NCBI GenBank assembly: GCA_037043015.1
Contig: CM073326.1
Span: 10,672,345-10,736,344 of the forward strand
Length of the DNA stretch: 64,000 nucleotides
Origin: Bryum argenteum
Lineage: Eukaryota; Streptophyta; Bryopsida; Bryales; Bryaceae
Reading direction: 5' to 3'
A program made the position numbers and the translations under genes. This document shows positions 22,015 through 34,800 of this stretch, one piece after another. Each line of letters starts with the position of its first letter. Position 1 is the first letter of the stretch. A model generated the notes under the pieces. The model worked only from the letters and a program-made list of their open reading frames with translations. It was not told the origin of the DNA and searched no databases.

Positions 22015-25000
22015 ATGGCGGCAGAGCACGACTTGACGAGAGAGCAGGATCACGAGCGTATTCGAGCCGTCTGCGCTCAAGTGCCGCTCATCGATGCGCA
22101 TGCCCACAATGTCGTCACGTTGGATTCCACGTTACCCTTCCTGCAGTGCTTCTCCGAAGCTCGCGGCCACGAAGCCCTCTCGTCCGTCCCCCACAGTCTC
22201 TCATTCCAGGTACAACCAATTTCACTAGTACTCTCCAATTGATCGATCTTACCTCAGATCTAGGGCTCTCTCTTTTATCCTACCTCGCATTGCTGCGATC
22301 TGATCGATTCTCGATTCTACGATCACCGTAAGTTGTAATTGGCGTTCTAATTCTAGTAACCCTCACCTGATAGCATATCGGACTCGGTGTGTGTTAGAAT
22401 CTAGGATCAGTATCGACATGATTCCGAGCGAATTGTGAGTATTCATCGAATTGAGTGTGAATGGCTGGGTCTGCAGAGGAGCTTGAAGGATTTGGCGGAG
22501 CTATACGGGTGCGAGCCGACGTTGGCTGCTATCGAGCAGTACAGGAAAAACGAAGGCTTGGCGGCGATCAGTGAGAAGTGCTTCGACGCTGCTAACATTG
22601 AATTCGTGTTGCTAGATGATGGCTTGACCATGGACAAAATGGTTAGCCTCGGCTGGCACCGCAAGTACATTCCTGGCGTGCACCGCGTGTTGCGTATCGA
22701 GACTGTTGCCGAAGCAATCCTCAACCAGGCAATCATCCATCCATCCATCCATCCATCCATCCCATCAATTTAAACCTCATTCTCATGCAAGCCTGGTTGC
22801 AAACTCTGATCGTCAGAATTTTTGCTTTGAGAACAGGGCATTCAAGCGAATGTTCGATGGACCCTCGAGAGCTTCGATCACCGCTTCTGCTCCACCTTGG
22901 AATCATATCCTTATGCAACTGAATCTACTCTTTGTGGTTGACTATCGAACTTCTATAACCTAATTTTCCCTTTTTTTTCTTCATGAAATTATCGAGTATC
23001 AAAGCAGAATATCATTGCTATTTCATCTTCCTAGAGGTGCCCTAACTGTAGAAAACACGGGATTTCGGGGCTTTTATACCTTTTGACGGAATAATTCTCT
23101 CACTGTAATATCGGCGCTATATCTGGTTCCTGTAGTTTGGGTTACAGTCTAGTCAATTGCAGATTGGATTCTTCAGGGCTTTCAGAATCTAGGATAATTG
23201 AGCTTCCCTCGTTATGACAGGTTCCTTTTAGGGTTATGCAATTTTGTGATTTTAGTCAGGTTAATGTCGTAAGTATCAACAGGAATTTGAGGCCTTAACT
23301 TCAATGAGATTCTCACACTTTCTTCGAAGGTGGTTGCCTTCAAGAGTATAGCAGCTTACCGTAGTGGACTCCGAGTCAACCCGCTCGTGTCGGCGCAAGA
23401 ATCCGAGAATGGCCTTTTCGACAATTTGCGTAAGTGGATTTATTCAATCACTTGCTTTGCATTTTGTTTCATACTCTTTCAGGAGCTGACATTTTGCATC
23501 AACAGGGGCTGGGGCACCTGTTCGAGTTTCCAACAAGGCTCTGATTGATTTCATCTTCACACGAGCTCTTGAAGTCGCCACCAATCGTGATGTCCCTCTT
23601 CAGATCCATACCGGGTATTTTTCTAGTGCTAATATATTTTTGTTTTTGTGAATCTAAACGGGTGCAATCATGTTAACCATTTGTGATGAAACTGGAGCAG
23701 ATTCGGAGACAAGGATCTGCAGCTTGAGCTTGCCAATCCGTTGCATTTGCGCGCCGTGCTGGAGACCCCTGCTTATGCGAATGCCCGTTTAGTGCTCTTG
23801 CATGGATCCTACCCGTTCATGCGAGAAGCCTCTTATCTTGCCAGTGTCTACCCTCAGGTATGGAAACGCATCATCACAGGGTTAATCATTCTCAGACTTT
23901 GTACTTTCACCACGTTTTGACCTAAAAACGAATCTGCAAAGAGTCTCAATGTAAGAACTAGTGTGATGATATCGTTGCTAGAGTACTAGTTGGAGTGAGA
24001 GAGCTCTTGCGATTGTTTAATGGGAGAGCTAATGGAGAGTGATAAAGTTTTCGCTACTTTCTTTTGCCAAAATAGGGGGACTGAGTTGGGTTGGCGATTA
24101 TTGACAGGTTCATCTGGATTTCGGGCTCGTGGTTCCGAAACTGAGTGTGCGAGGAATGCGGTGTGCTGTGAGCGATCTCATGGATTTGGCACCCTTGAAT
24201 AAGGTAATTAATTGTTACTTATATCGAGACTTTCCCACGTCTCATTATAGTTTTTAGTTTTTGCAACCTTGAAGAAAAGGAAGCTTCTTCAATGGAAGGA
24301 ATGACATTCACCTAATTGCAACATTTTATCAGAGTGGACTGCTCGAATACAATTTCTTCGCATGCGATCAATCACAGAGCACGTTTTGTATCTAAAAAGT
24401 ATCCATATAAGTTCCGAGACGTCGTTTTGACCCAACTTAATGAAAATGGCCTTGTACTCACGTATTTTCATGCGTATTACAGATCATGTTCAGCACGGAC
24501 GGCTACGCATTCCCAGAGACATTCTTCCTTGGTACATTGTTGAATCCTATGGTGAATTCTTAGTTTATTTAGCTCTGGACACTCATCTAGCTCCAAGGTA
24601 AAGCATAGTCACTCCTTTGAATGCAGGGATAGCTCTTCCATTGTTACAATTCACAGTCATGACCAAAGCTAAGTTATGGTGTTGCAGGGGCGAAGTGGTC
24701 AAGGGAGATTCTGGCGCGTGTGTTGATCGAAGCCTACGACAACGGAGACATGCCACTCCACGAAGCACTGGCAGCAGCCGACGGAATTCTAGGACGGAAC
24801 GCATTAGAGTTTTACAAGTTGGAGGGGAGAGGTGGATTCTCAGCCTCCACCGACAGTCTAAGCAAGTTGAACGCGGCAGCAGTCAATTACGCACCCAGTG
24901 TGGCGTCCATGGATCGCACGCCTTCCTTCCAACCACGACTGCCGCCTTCTCTTCGCACTCTCCCGCAATCCAGATCCATCAAACTCGACTCCCAGTCTCA

Positions 25001-27991
25001 GCTTGCCAGCCCCAGGGCCGTCAAAGTGGACCCTCTGCTCGATGAGAAAGTCATCGACCCCATTGCTGTTGTTGAAAAGGATGTCCATGAGGGTGTGCCT
25101 GTCAAGCATGTGCGCTTGCTCTTCTCCGATAACTCTGGCCAACGCCGCTGCCGAGTAAGAATCCTCTTTTTCCATTCAATGAGAGTGGTGTTGATCCACT
25201 GGGACCTACACAGCTAAGTCGGATTGAAATTGTGGCTGAGAAATGTGAGGGTTGCGTTTGTTTAGGTTGTGCCGGTGAAGAGGTACGAAGGTGTAGTGAT
25301 GGACCATGGTCTCGGCATTACGAAAGCGTGCATGGCGATGACATCGTTCAGCGATGCTCCAGCAGCAGACAGTGGGTTGACAGCGGTCGGTGAGATTCGG
25401 TTGATGCCCGACCTTTCGACGAGGCGCAGATTGCCATGGTATGTACTCACCCTCTTCCATTCACCGTGCAGTCATTGTAATGACTCATTTGAGCTTTAGA
25501 GCTGCTAATATATGCATTCAGCTTAGCTTTTCTCTTAACCCGTTGAGTGCTCACAATGAACAGAACCATATGAATAAGTTCTGAAGCTTGAGATCGAGCA
25601 TCATCTGCAAGGATGGGGCTTCCGCATTCTAACATGGAACATTTTTGGATCGTGTGTGCAGGTTCCCTGAGCATGATATTGCACTGGTGGATATGCACAG
25701 CAAACCGGGATCACCGTGGCAGTATTGTCCACGTAGCACTCTTCGTAACGTGACACAAACTCTGGAGAAAGAATTCGGTCTGGTGAGTGGTTTTCGTAAA
25801 TTGAAGGTGCCACTACTGTGCTGAATAATTTACCTGCTTGTTTGAAGTTTAAGGACGTCGTGAATATAACTCGGAATGCGCATCATGTTGCAGACACTTC
25901 GAGCTGGGTTCGAGAGCGAGTTCTATCTCCTCAAGCGTGCCGAAGGGTATGTATCTATACCCACCGATTGCTTATCTGCGACTTTTTCATGAGAACTGGT
26001 GAATGTTCAAAGTCGCTTTTTTTTGGTCTAAAATCTCGGTATATCAGATATCGGCATTGATGAAATGCTCTTACTGCCCCCACTTTTTATTCATCAAGAT
26101 TATTGCACGTGCAAATGTCAAAGAGAGTTCGGCTTAAGTAAAGTATGGTCTTACGGTCTTGGCAAGTGCTCAGCATGTTCGGTTTCTCTGATGGATACTT
26201 ACGGTAGATTTAGGATCTGTTGAAAGTGGTTAATCATACTAGACAGTGTGTCTGTTCCTTTGACGACGGTGGTTTTTATCTGTTAAGATTGGAAGTACGC
26301 CCTCACTTACATACATAACGATTAGAGCACGGCAGATGCAAACTCGTATGAATCTTGCTGCGGACTAAACTTTTTCTTTATACGTCGAGCAGCGAGAAGA
26401 AATGGGCGGGAGTAGATGCGACACCGTATTGTTCATCAGCGGGGTTTAACTCAGCCTCCCCCATCCTGTCCGAGATCACGAGCACCTTGTCGGCGCTCGA
26501 CATTCAGATCGAGCAGATGCATTGCGAGTCAGGTGGCGGGCAATTCGAGCTTGCAGTGGGTCATTTCCCATGCTTGGTTGCTGCCGACAATCTCCTCCTG
26601 TTGCGCGAGGCTGTCACTGCCGTTGCTGACAAGCACAACCTTCGCGCTACTTTCTTGCCCAAGTGAGTTCCCGTACCAAATGCGCTCCAGTCTCACTTTT
26701 GTTACTGCAACTTCAGTTACTAAAATGTAGGTACTTTTTGCGTGCAGGTACTTCCCCAATGGCCCTGGAGTGGGCTCACATGTACATCTCAGTATCTGGA
26801 ATGGGGAGAATAATGTGCTCATGGGTAAAGGCTCAGGGTCCAAGCACGGTATGTCGAAGCAAGGACAAGAGTTCATGGCTGGCGTTCTGCTCCATCTCCC
26901 TGCTATCTTTGCCATGACATGTACTACTCCCAACAGGTCTGTGCTCCAGAACACTAGTCTCTCTTGCGTTTAACCCCTAAATCAATGTGAAAGTACTCAA
27001 ATTTTGATATTGTGGGGACTTTTGCAGTTATGAGCGGATTCAGCCAAACACATGGAGCGGCGCGTACAAGTGCTGGGGCCGGGACAATCGGGAGGCGCCT
27101 CTGCGGACGGCAAGCCCACCAGGCTGTGACGCCGACATGGTTAGCAACTTCGAGTTGAAAAGCTTCGATGGTTGTGCCAACCCCCATCTCGGCTTGGCTG
27201 CCATCATCGCTGCAGGAATGGACGGTTTGCGCAACCACTATACACTCCCGGAACCCACTTGTAAGCCTTTCATTTAATCCCCGATTTGCCCTAATCTTCG
27301 CTCTATCGTTGTATGAGTCGGTAAAAACAAGAATGGTCTTCACAAATCTGAAAAATTAGCGTGGAATTGGAGAAACTTTCTGAGATCGAAAATCCTGTTG
27401 GATTTATTACAGTCTCTTAGGGTGTCTCTTTTTGATGCTGCGAGGCATTATCTTTGCTTTATCGTTGTATGTGTCGGTAAAAGCATGAAGGGTCTTTACA
27501 TGCCTGTCAAATCATGAGGATTAGATCAAGGTTTTACGATCGAGAGTTCTGTTTGATTTATCACATTCCTTTAGGGTGTCTCTTTTTGATGCTGCAATCA
27601 ACTTGTTGCGTATTGTGGCAGCGGTGAATCCTCATGAATTGGACGGGAAAAGCGAACTTCTGCCGACTTCGTTGTCAGCAGCAGTGGCAGCGCTTGAAGC
27701 TGACTCTGTTTTGCGCCAAGTGCTTGGGGAGCCGTTGGTGAAGGCTGTCATTGGCGTCCGCAAGGTTTGTTGCTGACCAATTCCATCACTCTTGAACCAT
27801 CAACAAGTAGACAGAACCCGGTTTCTAGCAATTCCAAGGAGAAATAGAGAATCCTTCACTTTACATTGTTCGACGGTGGTTGGGTTATTTTTCTACTGCT
27901 GAGTCCTGGCTACTTGTGTTGTGTACAGGCGGAGGTGCAGTACTACAAGGACAAAAAGGATGCGGAAGAAATGCTTGTCGAGCGTTACTGA
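22015..27991 (+). CDS. NodGS: NodGS/FluG-type amidohydrolase-glutamine synthetase fusion
   Basis: Seventeen exons in consistent phase give 916 aa: 22015-22209, 22477-22728, 22837-22904, 23317-23429, 23506-23614, 23701-23857, 24108-24203, 24483-24531, 24688-25154, 25266-25438, 25662-25782, 25894-25946, 26393-26662, 26748-26936, 27028-27260, 27622-27764, 27929-27991. Residues 1 to about 400 form an amidohydrolase domain with the metal-binding H-A-H (29-31) and the L-Q-I-H-T-G-F-G-D strand. A variable Ser/Pro-rich linker follows. From about 485 to the end is a type I/III glutamine synthetase: beta-grasp, glutamate-binding E-S-G-G-G-Q-F-E, W-G-R-D-N-R-E-A and N-P-H-L-G-L motifs. Plant NodGS proteins have this architecture, and fungal FluG is related. 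The plant substrate is not settled. The family's usual length is near 850 aa; the excess here is mostly linker. Intron 2 is GC-AG and intron 3 looks U12-type AT-AC. Confidence 0.93.
22729..22836 (+). other. GC-AG intron with (CATC)n microsatellite (NodGS intron 2)
   Basis: The donor is CAG|GCAATC and the acceptor is GAACAG|GGCATT, both phase 0. No GT donor preserves the conserved I-E-T-V-A-E-x-I-L stretch. The intron holds a (CATC)n run at 22737-22762. Confidence 0.75.
22905..23316 (+). other. Predicted U12-type AT-AC intron (NodGS intron 3)
   Basis: The intron begins ATATCCTT (22905-22912), the exact minor-spliceosome donor consensus. It ends in AC at 23316, 18 nt after a GCCTTAAC branch-site match (23292-23299; consensus TCCTTAAC). 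Splicing here joins exon 3 (phase 2) to exon 4 in frame and restores the conserved stretch before V-A-F-K-S-I-A-A-Y-R-S-G-L without gap. No GT-AG choice keeps the frame. Confidence 0.88.
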
Positions 27992-28820
27992 GGTCAGTTC
28001 ACTGGATTCGAGGTTTGCCGTAGAGCATGCTTCCCCACCATGGTCTTTTTTTTTGTGTATATTCACGAGATGCTTCGTTTTTTCGCAGAACTTACAAAGA
28101 ATTCAGTGTTCCGAGCTCCTCGACAACGGCCACGAATCGATGCCAGCCGGATTGAGAGAACAAGTAAACGAATAATGCCGGTTGTTGGTGCCGGCAGTTA
28201 ATTTTTGCGCCAAATTCTATCTTGGTAGTAGGCTCGTAGTCGCTGCTGGAAGTCTAAAGTTTGAGGCTTGGCTTATGCAACAGCAAGCTTTTGTGCAAGG
28301 ACTTGGTAGTGTATGCTAAAAAAAAAAGAAAAACAAAAAACTGAAGACTTCTAGTGTGCATCATACATCTGACTGACGGCATCGAGGGTTTTGCGAGTTA
28401 GAAAAGCATTAGTAGGTTATAAAAAGTAGCCTGCAGAACTGTATGAATGTGGCCTTTCCGCCCCCCCTGTTTTTTTTTTTTTTTTTTCCTGGTAAAAAAT
28501 CCACCCCCAAGTGATCGAATCACCTTGTACGTGTTGTTTCATATAAAAAGTGAATGCTTCTTCAAATCTTCTCCCACTGGAAGTGTTAAGTGATGTCAAG
28601 GATCACAGTTGTGATTTGATTTCTTGCGTCGGTTGCCACTAGCAACTGTTTTGAGCAGCCGTATCAATCTGTCATGGACCATTGCCGACTTTTGAAAGCC
28701 TTCTCTGTGAATGTCACATCCCAAAACTGGTCAAGCTCGAGAGCATCTTCATGAAGTGAAGCTTTCACGTATTTTCGTAAAGAAAATAGCCTCGCTCACT
28801 CTCTTTGTGAGCCCTTCGCA
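27992..28820. other. NodGS 3' UTR and short intergenic spacer
   Basis: No other gene is present. A-rich tract at 28318-28340 and a C7 followed by a T-run near 28463-28488. The next gene starts 829 bp after the NodGS stop in the same direction. Confidence 0.5.
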
Positions 28821-31800
28821 ATGGAGGCGATGGTGGAGTTGCCGGCGGTGGCGGTGGCCACGAAGAGCACGGTAGTGAAGGATCAGATTGCTTGCTGGTT
28901 GAGCGAGACTGCAGGTTCTGACGAGGTGGCGGTGAGGTCCGCCTCGTTGCACTTGGAGGGTGCACAGACAGCTCCCAAGTTCCTCCTGTGCTTGCTGGAG
29001 CTCGCCGCTGGTACCTCACATCAACCTTTAATCAACCTCAACCTTCGAACCTTACTTCGTATTAATTCATGGCGAGCTGGGGTTTGAAACTTTTTCAAGG
29101 ATAACTCTGATGTCAAGTGATGTATTTGTCATACCATACTAGATTTGGTGAAACTGACATTGTAATGTTGCACATTCTACTTCTTTAACTCATGTGTCAG
29201 AAAGTGAGCTGAGGTTCACAACTTCTTGAACCGTAAATTTGATGATAGTGATCATATCACGTTCGGTTTGGAATTTTCGAACGTACTCCGCATTGGTCGA
29301 AGCATACAAAACGAGCTGGGCTGGTGTTTCGGTTTGGGCAGCGAAACGAATATTTGTTGGTTTTTTTGCTCATTATTGAGTTTTCTTGATTTTTGTATCG
29401 TGATGGTTATGGATGTTCAGGAGGGAGGGAGAAAGGGGTTCGAGTGACGGCAGCAACGTACCTGAAAAACTTGGTGAAAATGCACTGGAGCTCCGAGGGC
29501 GCCCTCATAGGGTTGGAGGAGAAGCGTGAGTTTCGCAACCAGCTGGTGGATGTGCTCTTGCGAGTGGACGGTCTCGTCCTCAAGCTCTTGGCCGAAGCTG
29601 TAAGTTGCCCCCAACCCAATTTCTGCACTACAAATTTACAAGCAACAAGCCTTGAGATAACAAAACCCCTTCGTACCTGGGATTGCAAATTTCTTGGAAA
29701 CCCGTGCCTGCGAGGCATGATGAAAATGGTTCGTCGCTTGCGCTGATTTCAAGCCTGATATTCTGACCTAGTACGAGAGTCCTGGTCGGTTGGTTGGTTG
29801 CAGTTCCGAATAATCACATTGCATGATTTCGCAACGCAAAAGACGTGGTCTGAGCTTGTGCCAGCATTGAAAGTGGCAGTGGAGAAAGTTGCAGTCGAGA
29901 AAGCTGTTGATGTTGATGATGATGGTGCTGACATAGATGAGAAGATGAAAGACCTTGGTGGGGAGGAGAAGACAGATGAAGATGAGGGTGTGGACAATAT
30001 GAAGAGCGAAACTCCAGTTTCGGATTTAAAGACCCTGAATTGTCTTCTTGGTCTCCAGACAGTCGTCAAACCTTTCCAGGTTAGTCAGCGCTCCTTCCCA
30101 GTGATAAAAGGATTACGTTAATCTCACAAAAGCATCCTCAGTCCGTCCAACCCTGGAAATACCTCTGAATCGCCATGTCCATGCTTATTTAGCGATTTAG
30201 CGTTGTTTTGCAAGCTTGGATCGAGGATGCTTTACCCTTCAAGGGCAGACAAGAGGCCCCAAAAGTGGTCGATGTTTGATCAATCGTCAACTTCGGTGGA
30301 TTTGCTCATCATCTTTCGATGATCTTAAACATGATATAAGCTAATTGGAAACCGACAATCTTAACGAATGTGCTTGGGATGTACGTCATAGTGAGCATTT
30401 CCACCAAGGGAATGTGCCACATGCGTATATGATTTAGTGATTTGAATGTACCTGCGTGTACCGTATCAAAGGCCTCGTAACAAGCAAGGGTTAAAGAAAA
30501 GAATCTCTTTGGACATGTTGAATGTACATGAAATAGATATGCCGTTGAGAGGAATCCTTTTCAGAGATTGCGAGATACAGATCTTTTCAGAGATTGCGAG
30601 ATACAGATCTCATGACAATCGTTCTTTTGATGTTAAGAGTTGTAGCTTCTTAATAGAATCATAGACTAGACTAGACACAACAACAACTGTATTTGCTAAT
30701 GTCCACTCAATAGCAGTAATATAGGAATAAGTCATGGGAGCTGTAAGTTTAGTTTACGCTTTAAGGAGTTGAAAGCAAGTTGAGATTGTTGGCTGTTGTG
30801 TTAATAAGTGCGGCACCTGAAAGAATGTGGTTGGTTGGTTGGTGAGTAGTATTTCCTGAACCCAACAATGGCACGTGAGCCTGTTCCTGAGCCATTGGAG
30901 ATGATAGCCAAAGAGCTTCTCATTCCCTTACAAGGCCTCTTCCATCAGCTTGTGCTTCAGGTACTCCTTGAACTTCCACGTCAGTCAGATTCTATGCACG
31001 TCCCAATAATAATGCAGAATCTTGATGTTTAGAGCTCCTGTTTTGGCAGGTTGCAACATCGAAAGCAGAAGGAAGCTCTCAAGACGATATTCTCTTGTTG
31101 GCTTTCTGCAAGGTCATGGATCTTGCTGTAAGTTTTCAAGCCCTTTTGGCCCTTTTCATGTTTGGACATTCACTACATTGCAATTGCTCATCAAAGTCAT
31201 TGACATGAAAACTTCATTCTGATCAATTACAGCAAGCAAATGTTAAGTATCAATACATGGTCCGGGAACCTCATTTTGTTCCAATGTGATGAAACTGGCC
31301 TTTAGATTTGATGATTTTTTCGTATGGATGCATATGGTTGGATTTTCCATGTTTTTTTCTGAAAATGTGTGATAATGTCACATAGTTCAGTATTGCGGAA
31401 CCTTTGCAACAACCTTCGATTTTTACTGCAAAAGGCAACAATGCTGTTTTTTGTTCGGAATACTAAGTCGTATCCTTGCATTGTTGCTGAGGGGGGGATG
31501 ATTGTGATGAAGCCAGGGCTTTGGGTTATATAGGAGGTTTGTGATGATGTGCTTACCGTGTTGTATTGCTATTTCCAGCTAAAGTCACACATGCCTCGTG
31601 CATTACTGAAATCCATCGATCAGTGGTTCATGGATCTGTTAAGCTTGGTAACATCGGTGAGTCTTGAAACGAAGATGGATACTTTGGTGCAAGAGCCAAG
31701 ATTGAAGATATGGAAACGAGCTCTTCAGATTTGCTGTAATCTCGTGTCTCGACACAGACTGCATGTGAACAGGTGAAACCCCCGAAACAATGTTGATCAA

Positions 31801-34800
31801 ATCTCTTCTAGTGATTGGTATGAATATGAGCATAGAAACATTCTTATAATTGAGATCAGAAAACTTGATACTAAACCGCAGCAACACCGTTGCTGCTGTA
31901 GGTTTTTACCCTCGCTTACAGATGCTGCACTTGCAGTTGCTGGCCAGAGCGTTAATGCCAAGGTGAAAGAATATGAATTAGTAGCCTAAGTATTAGAAGT
32001 TCGTTTCTACCAAGTTATGTTGTTTTCTTGAGGTTCTTATATGGCAACAATAATGTTGCAGAATCTTAATCAACTGCACCAGCATGTTATATCGCTGGGC
32101 TTTGACTTGGTGTCCAACATTCTCGAGACTGATGTTGTAAGCACATTCATGCTTAAAATCTCCATTGAATTCTGGTACTCTAAGTAGTGATAAATTTTGT
32201 GGCTTGCTTTCTTTATTGAGAGATTTCTCAAACGCCATTGTGTTTTTCTATATCTGAACCTTTCGAAGTCTTGAATTAGCTAATAAAAGTTAAGAAGCGA
32301 AATAAAAATGGCAGGGATGGAAGTTGATCTCTCCTCACTTTCCAAGTTTGTTGGATAAAGCAATATTTCCTGCTCTTGTAATGAATGATAAGGTACGTTC
32401 CTGATCCTTAAATGATCTCCTTCCAGAATCATTAACTTTACATTATTCTGATATTCGAGTTTGTTTATAATGAACATTATTATGATGTTGCAGGATCATG
32501 TGGATTGGCTGGAAGAAGAGGATGAATACGTCCAGAAGAATCTTCCGTCGAGCATGGTATGTAGATTGATCTCGACCCATTGCAGTACTTGCCAAACTCT
32601 TCGTCACTAGATCATCCTTCTCGGATTACTACTAATCCTACTCTTGAACAATAATGATAATTTCAAAGCAACCTGCCGCTTACTGTGATTGAAGTTCTAA
32701 TGTAATGTAAGCTTGTGTGTATACAGGATGAAGCAAATGGATGGAGTGAGGATCTTTTTACACTAAGACAAAGTGCACTGAATCTGCTTGGGATCATGGC
32801 ATTGACTAAGGTTTGGAATTACAATCAACCAGTGCAAAGTCTCAATCAAAGGTTTGAGTTGAGGTAATTTTCTACCCAGTACCGCTTATATTTGGATCTT
32901 TGGGCATTTTGTTGGTGTAGAATTTGCAAGGTGCACCACCTGCCCGGAGGAGAAAAAGAGCTGCTGCTTCTACAACCAAACGAAGGAAGGTAAGCAGCAA
33001 AGCGAAAGAGAAAGAAGTTGCAGATAAAGCTGGCGATCTTTTAGTGATGCCGTATTTGAATCAGTTCCCAGTTCCTGCTGATGGAGCCGACCTTAAATCT
33101 GAAGAAGTGCGCAGGTAATCCTCGCTTATCAAATCCCCAATTCTCTGGTGGGTCCAAATCCAAACCCAAACTCCACAAGAACTCTACGTCAGTTGCTTAG
33201 CTCTAGAAGAAAACAAAACGAGAGAACAAATCCTCGAATAAAACTCAATACTCACTGCTTTCTCTTCCTAATATAAATGCGTGTATCATATGCAGGTATT
33301 ATGGCGTTATGATTGCTTATGGAGGGCTTCAGCCGGTTAGTTCATGTGGTCCAGTTCTGGTTTACGAATGAGTATTTTGTATGTACCAGAAGAATTTCAA
33401 ACAGGACTACGAATACTCCAATGAATCCCTGCTAGTCATTCAAGATCAGTCTCTTTGGCTTATCATAAAACTCTCATAAGTGATTGGCATGTTGAATACT
33501 GTACAGTACTTGAAAACGCAACCTTCGGCGAAAGTTGCATTGTTGCTGGAAAGACGAGTGTTTCCGTTGTACTTGATGGTGGCTCCGAGCCCATACGTGC
33601 TGGCCAATGCGAATTGGATGCTCGGGCAGCTTGCTCACTGCTTGCCTGAGGTTATTATTATTTTCTTTCTCTCTCTCAGCTTCATCCCTTTCTTTTGGTA
33701 TCTCTTGAGAAGAATATATGAGATGGTGTTTTTGACTATGAATGTGATTATATCGTTTGAAACAATAGGTCCAAAATGACTGAGAATATGACTATCAGTA
33801 GTCATTTCCGTGAGTTTTTTAGTCACATGATGACAAATTGTCATATTCTGAGTCAAGATGATTACCAATCCTAGTCATTTGGGACTTGTCGCTTCGGATA
33901 ATATGACTACATCCATTGGCAAAATACCCTGTTTTCCTCGTGGTGTCTTGTGATTTCTGACGAGTAGCAGTAAATTGTTGTATCAGGAGCTTAGTGACAT
34001 CGTCTACACAGCGTTGCTGAAAGCTTTGGTAGCGCCGAATGCTGGCAGTATCTCGTGGTGGCCAGTGAGAGCCTCAGCGGCAGCCGCGCTTGCATCCCTG
34101 CTCCAGGTGCATATTGTTGAGAAATCGAACTTAAAACACCTTTTGGGGAAGTGATGTTTTTTAAAGTGGGGGGGGGGGGGTGTGGTTATTGGTAAATTTT
34201 CAAAGGGTATGTGATGGTGATGGGCATTTGAGTGCAGGATGGGTATAAGCCAGTGCAATGGTTGCCATTACTGCAAGCGACAGTGGCAGGGGTGCGAATG
34301 CACGAGGACAGAGAGGCAAGCATGGCGTTGCAGATGTTGGCCACAGTTGCCGAAACGGGACGAGAATGTGTGGCTCCCCATGTTCCTGCCATCACTAGTG
34401 TTGTGCAGATGGAGACTTGCAAGCATCTTCCTCCTTCTCACTCGGAACCCTGGCCTCAAGTATGGATACTTGACTGCAACTAAATTGTCATACGAACTAA
34501 ATGAGAGTCATAGCCACGAAATTTGATCATCCTTTTCTGGTTTCTGAGTCAAGTGTAACTATTATGCTGATTGAAATTTAACTCAACCCGATTGAGAGTC
34601 TTTTCGCAGAATTGAGCCCCAATGATTGCTGAAAGTACAATAGTAGTTGAACTTGGCTGGCTGCAAGTCCGGAAGTAGATAAATGTGGCTTACGGTCGGG
34701 ACATTTTTGGTGCAAGTGCGGCAGTAGCTTGATGTATGTGTGATTGGATGGCAGGTTGTTGAGCTTGGATTTGCAGCGATCGCTGCACTTGCAAAAGCAT

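Noticed and set aside
22733-22918. Minus-strand frame rich in M-D-G-W repeats
   Set aside because: It is the translated (GATG)n microsatellite of NodGS intron 2.
22837-22936. GT donors at 22934 or 22937 for NodGS exon 3
   Set aside because: Both leave phase 1 and cannot join the conserved next exon in frame. The AT-AC intron can.
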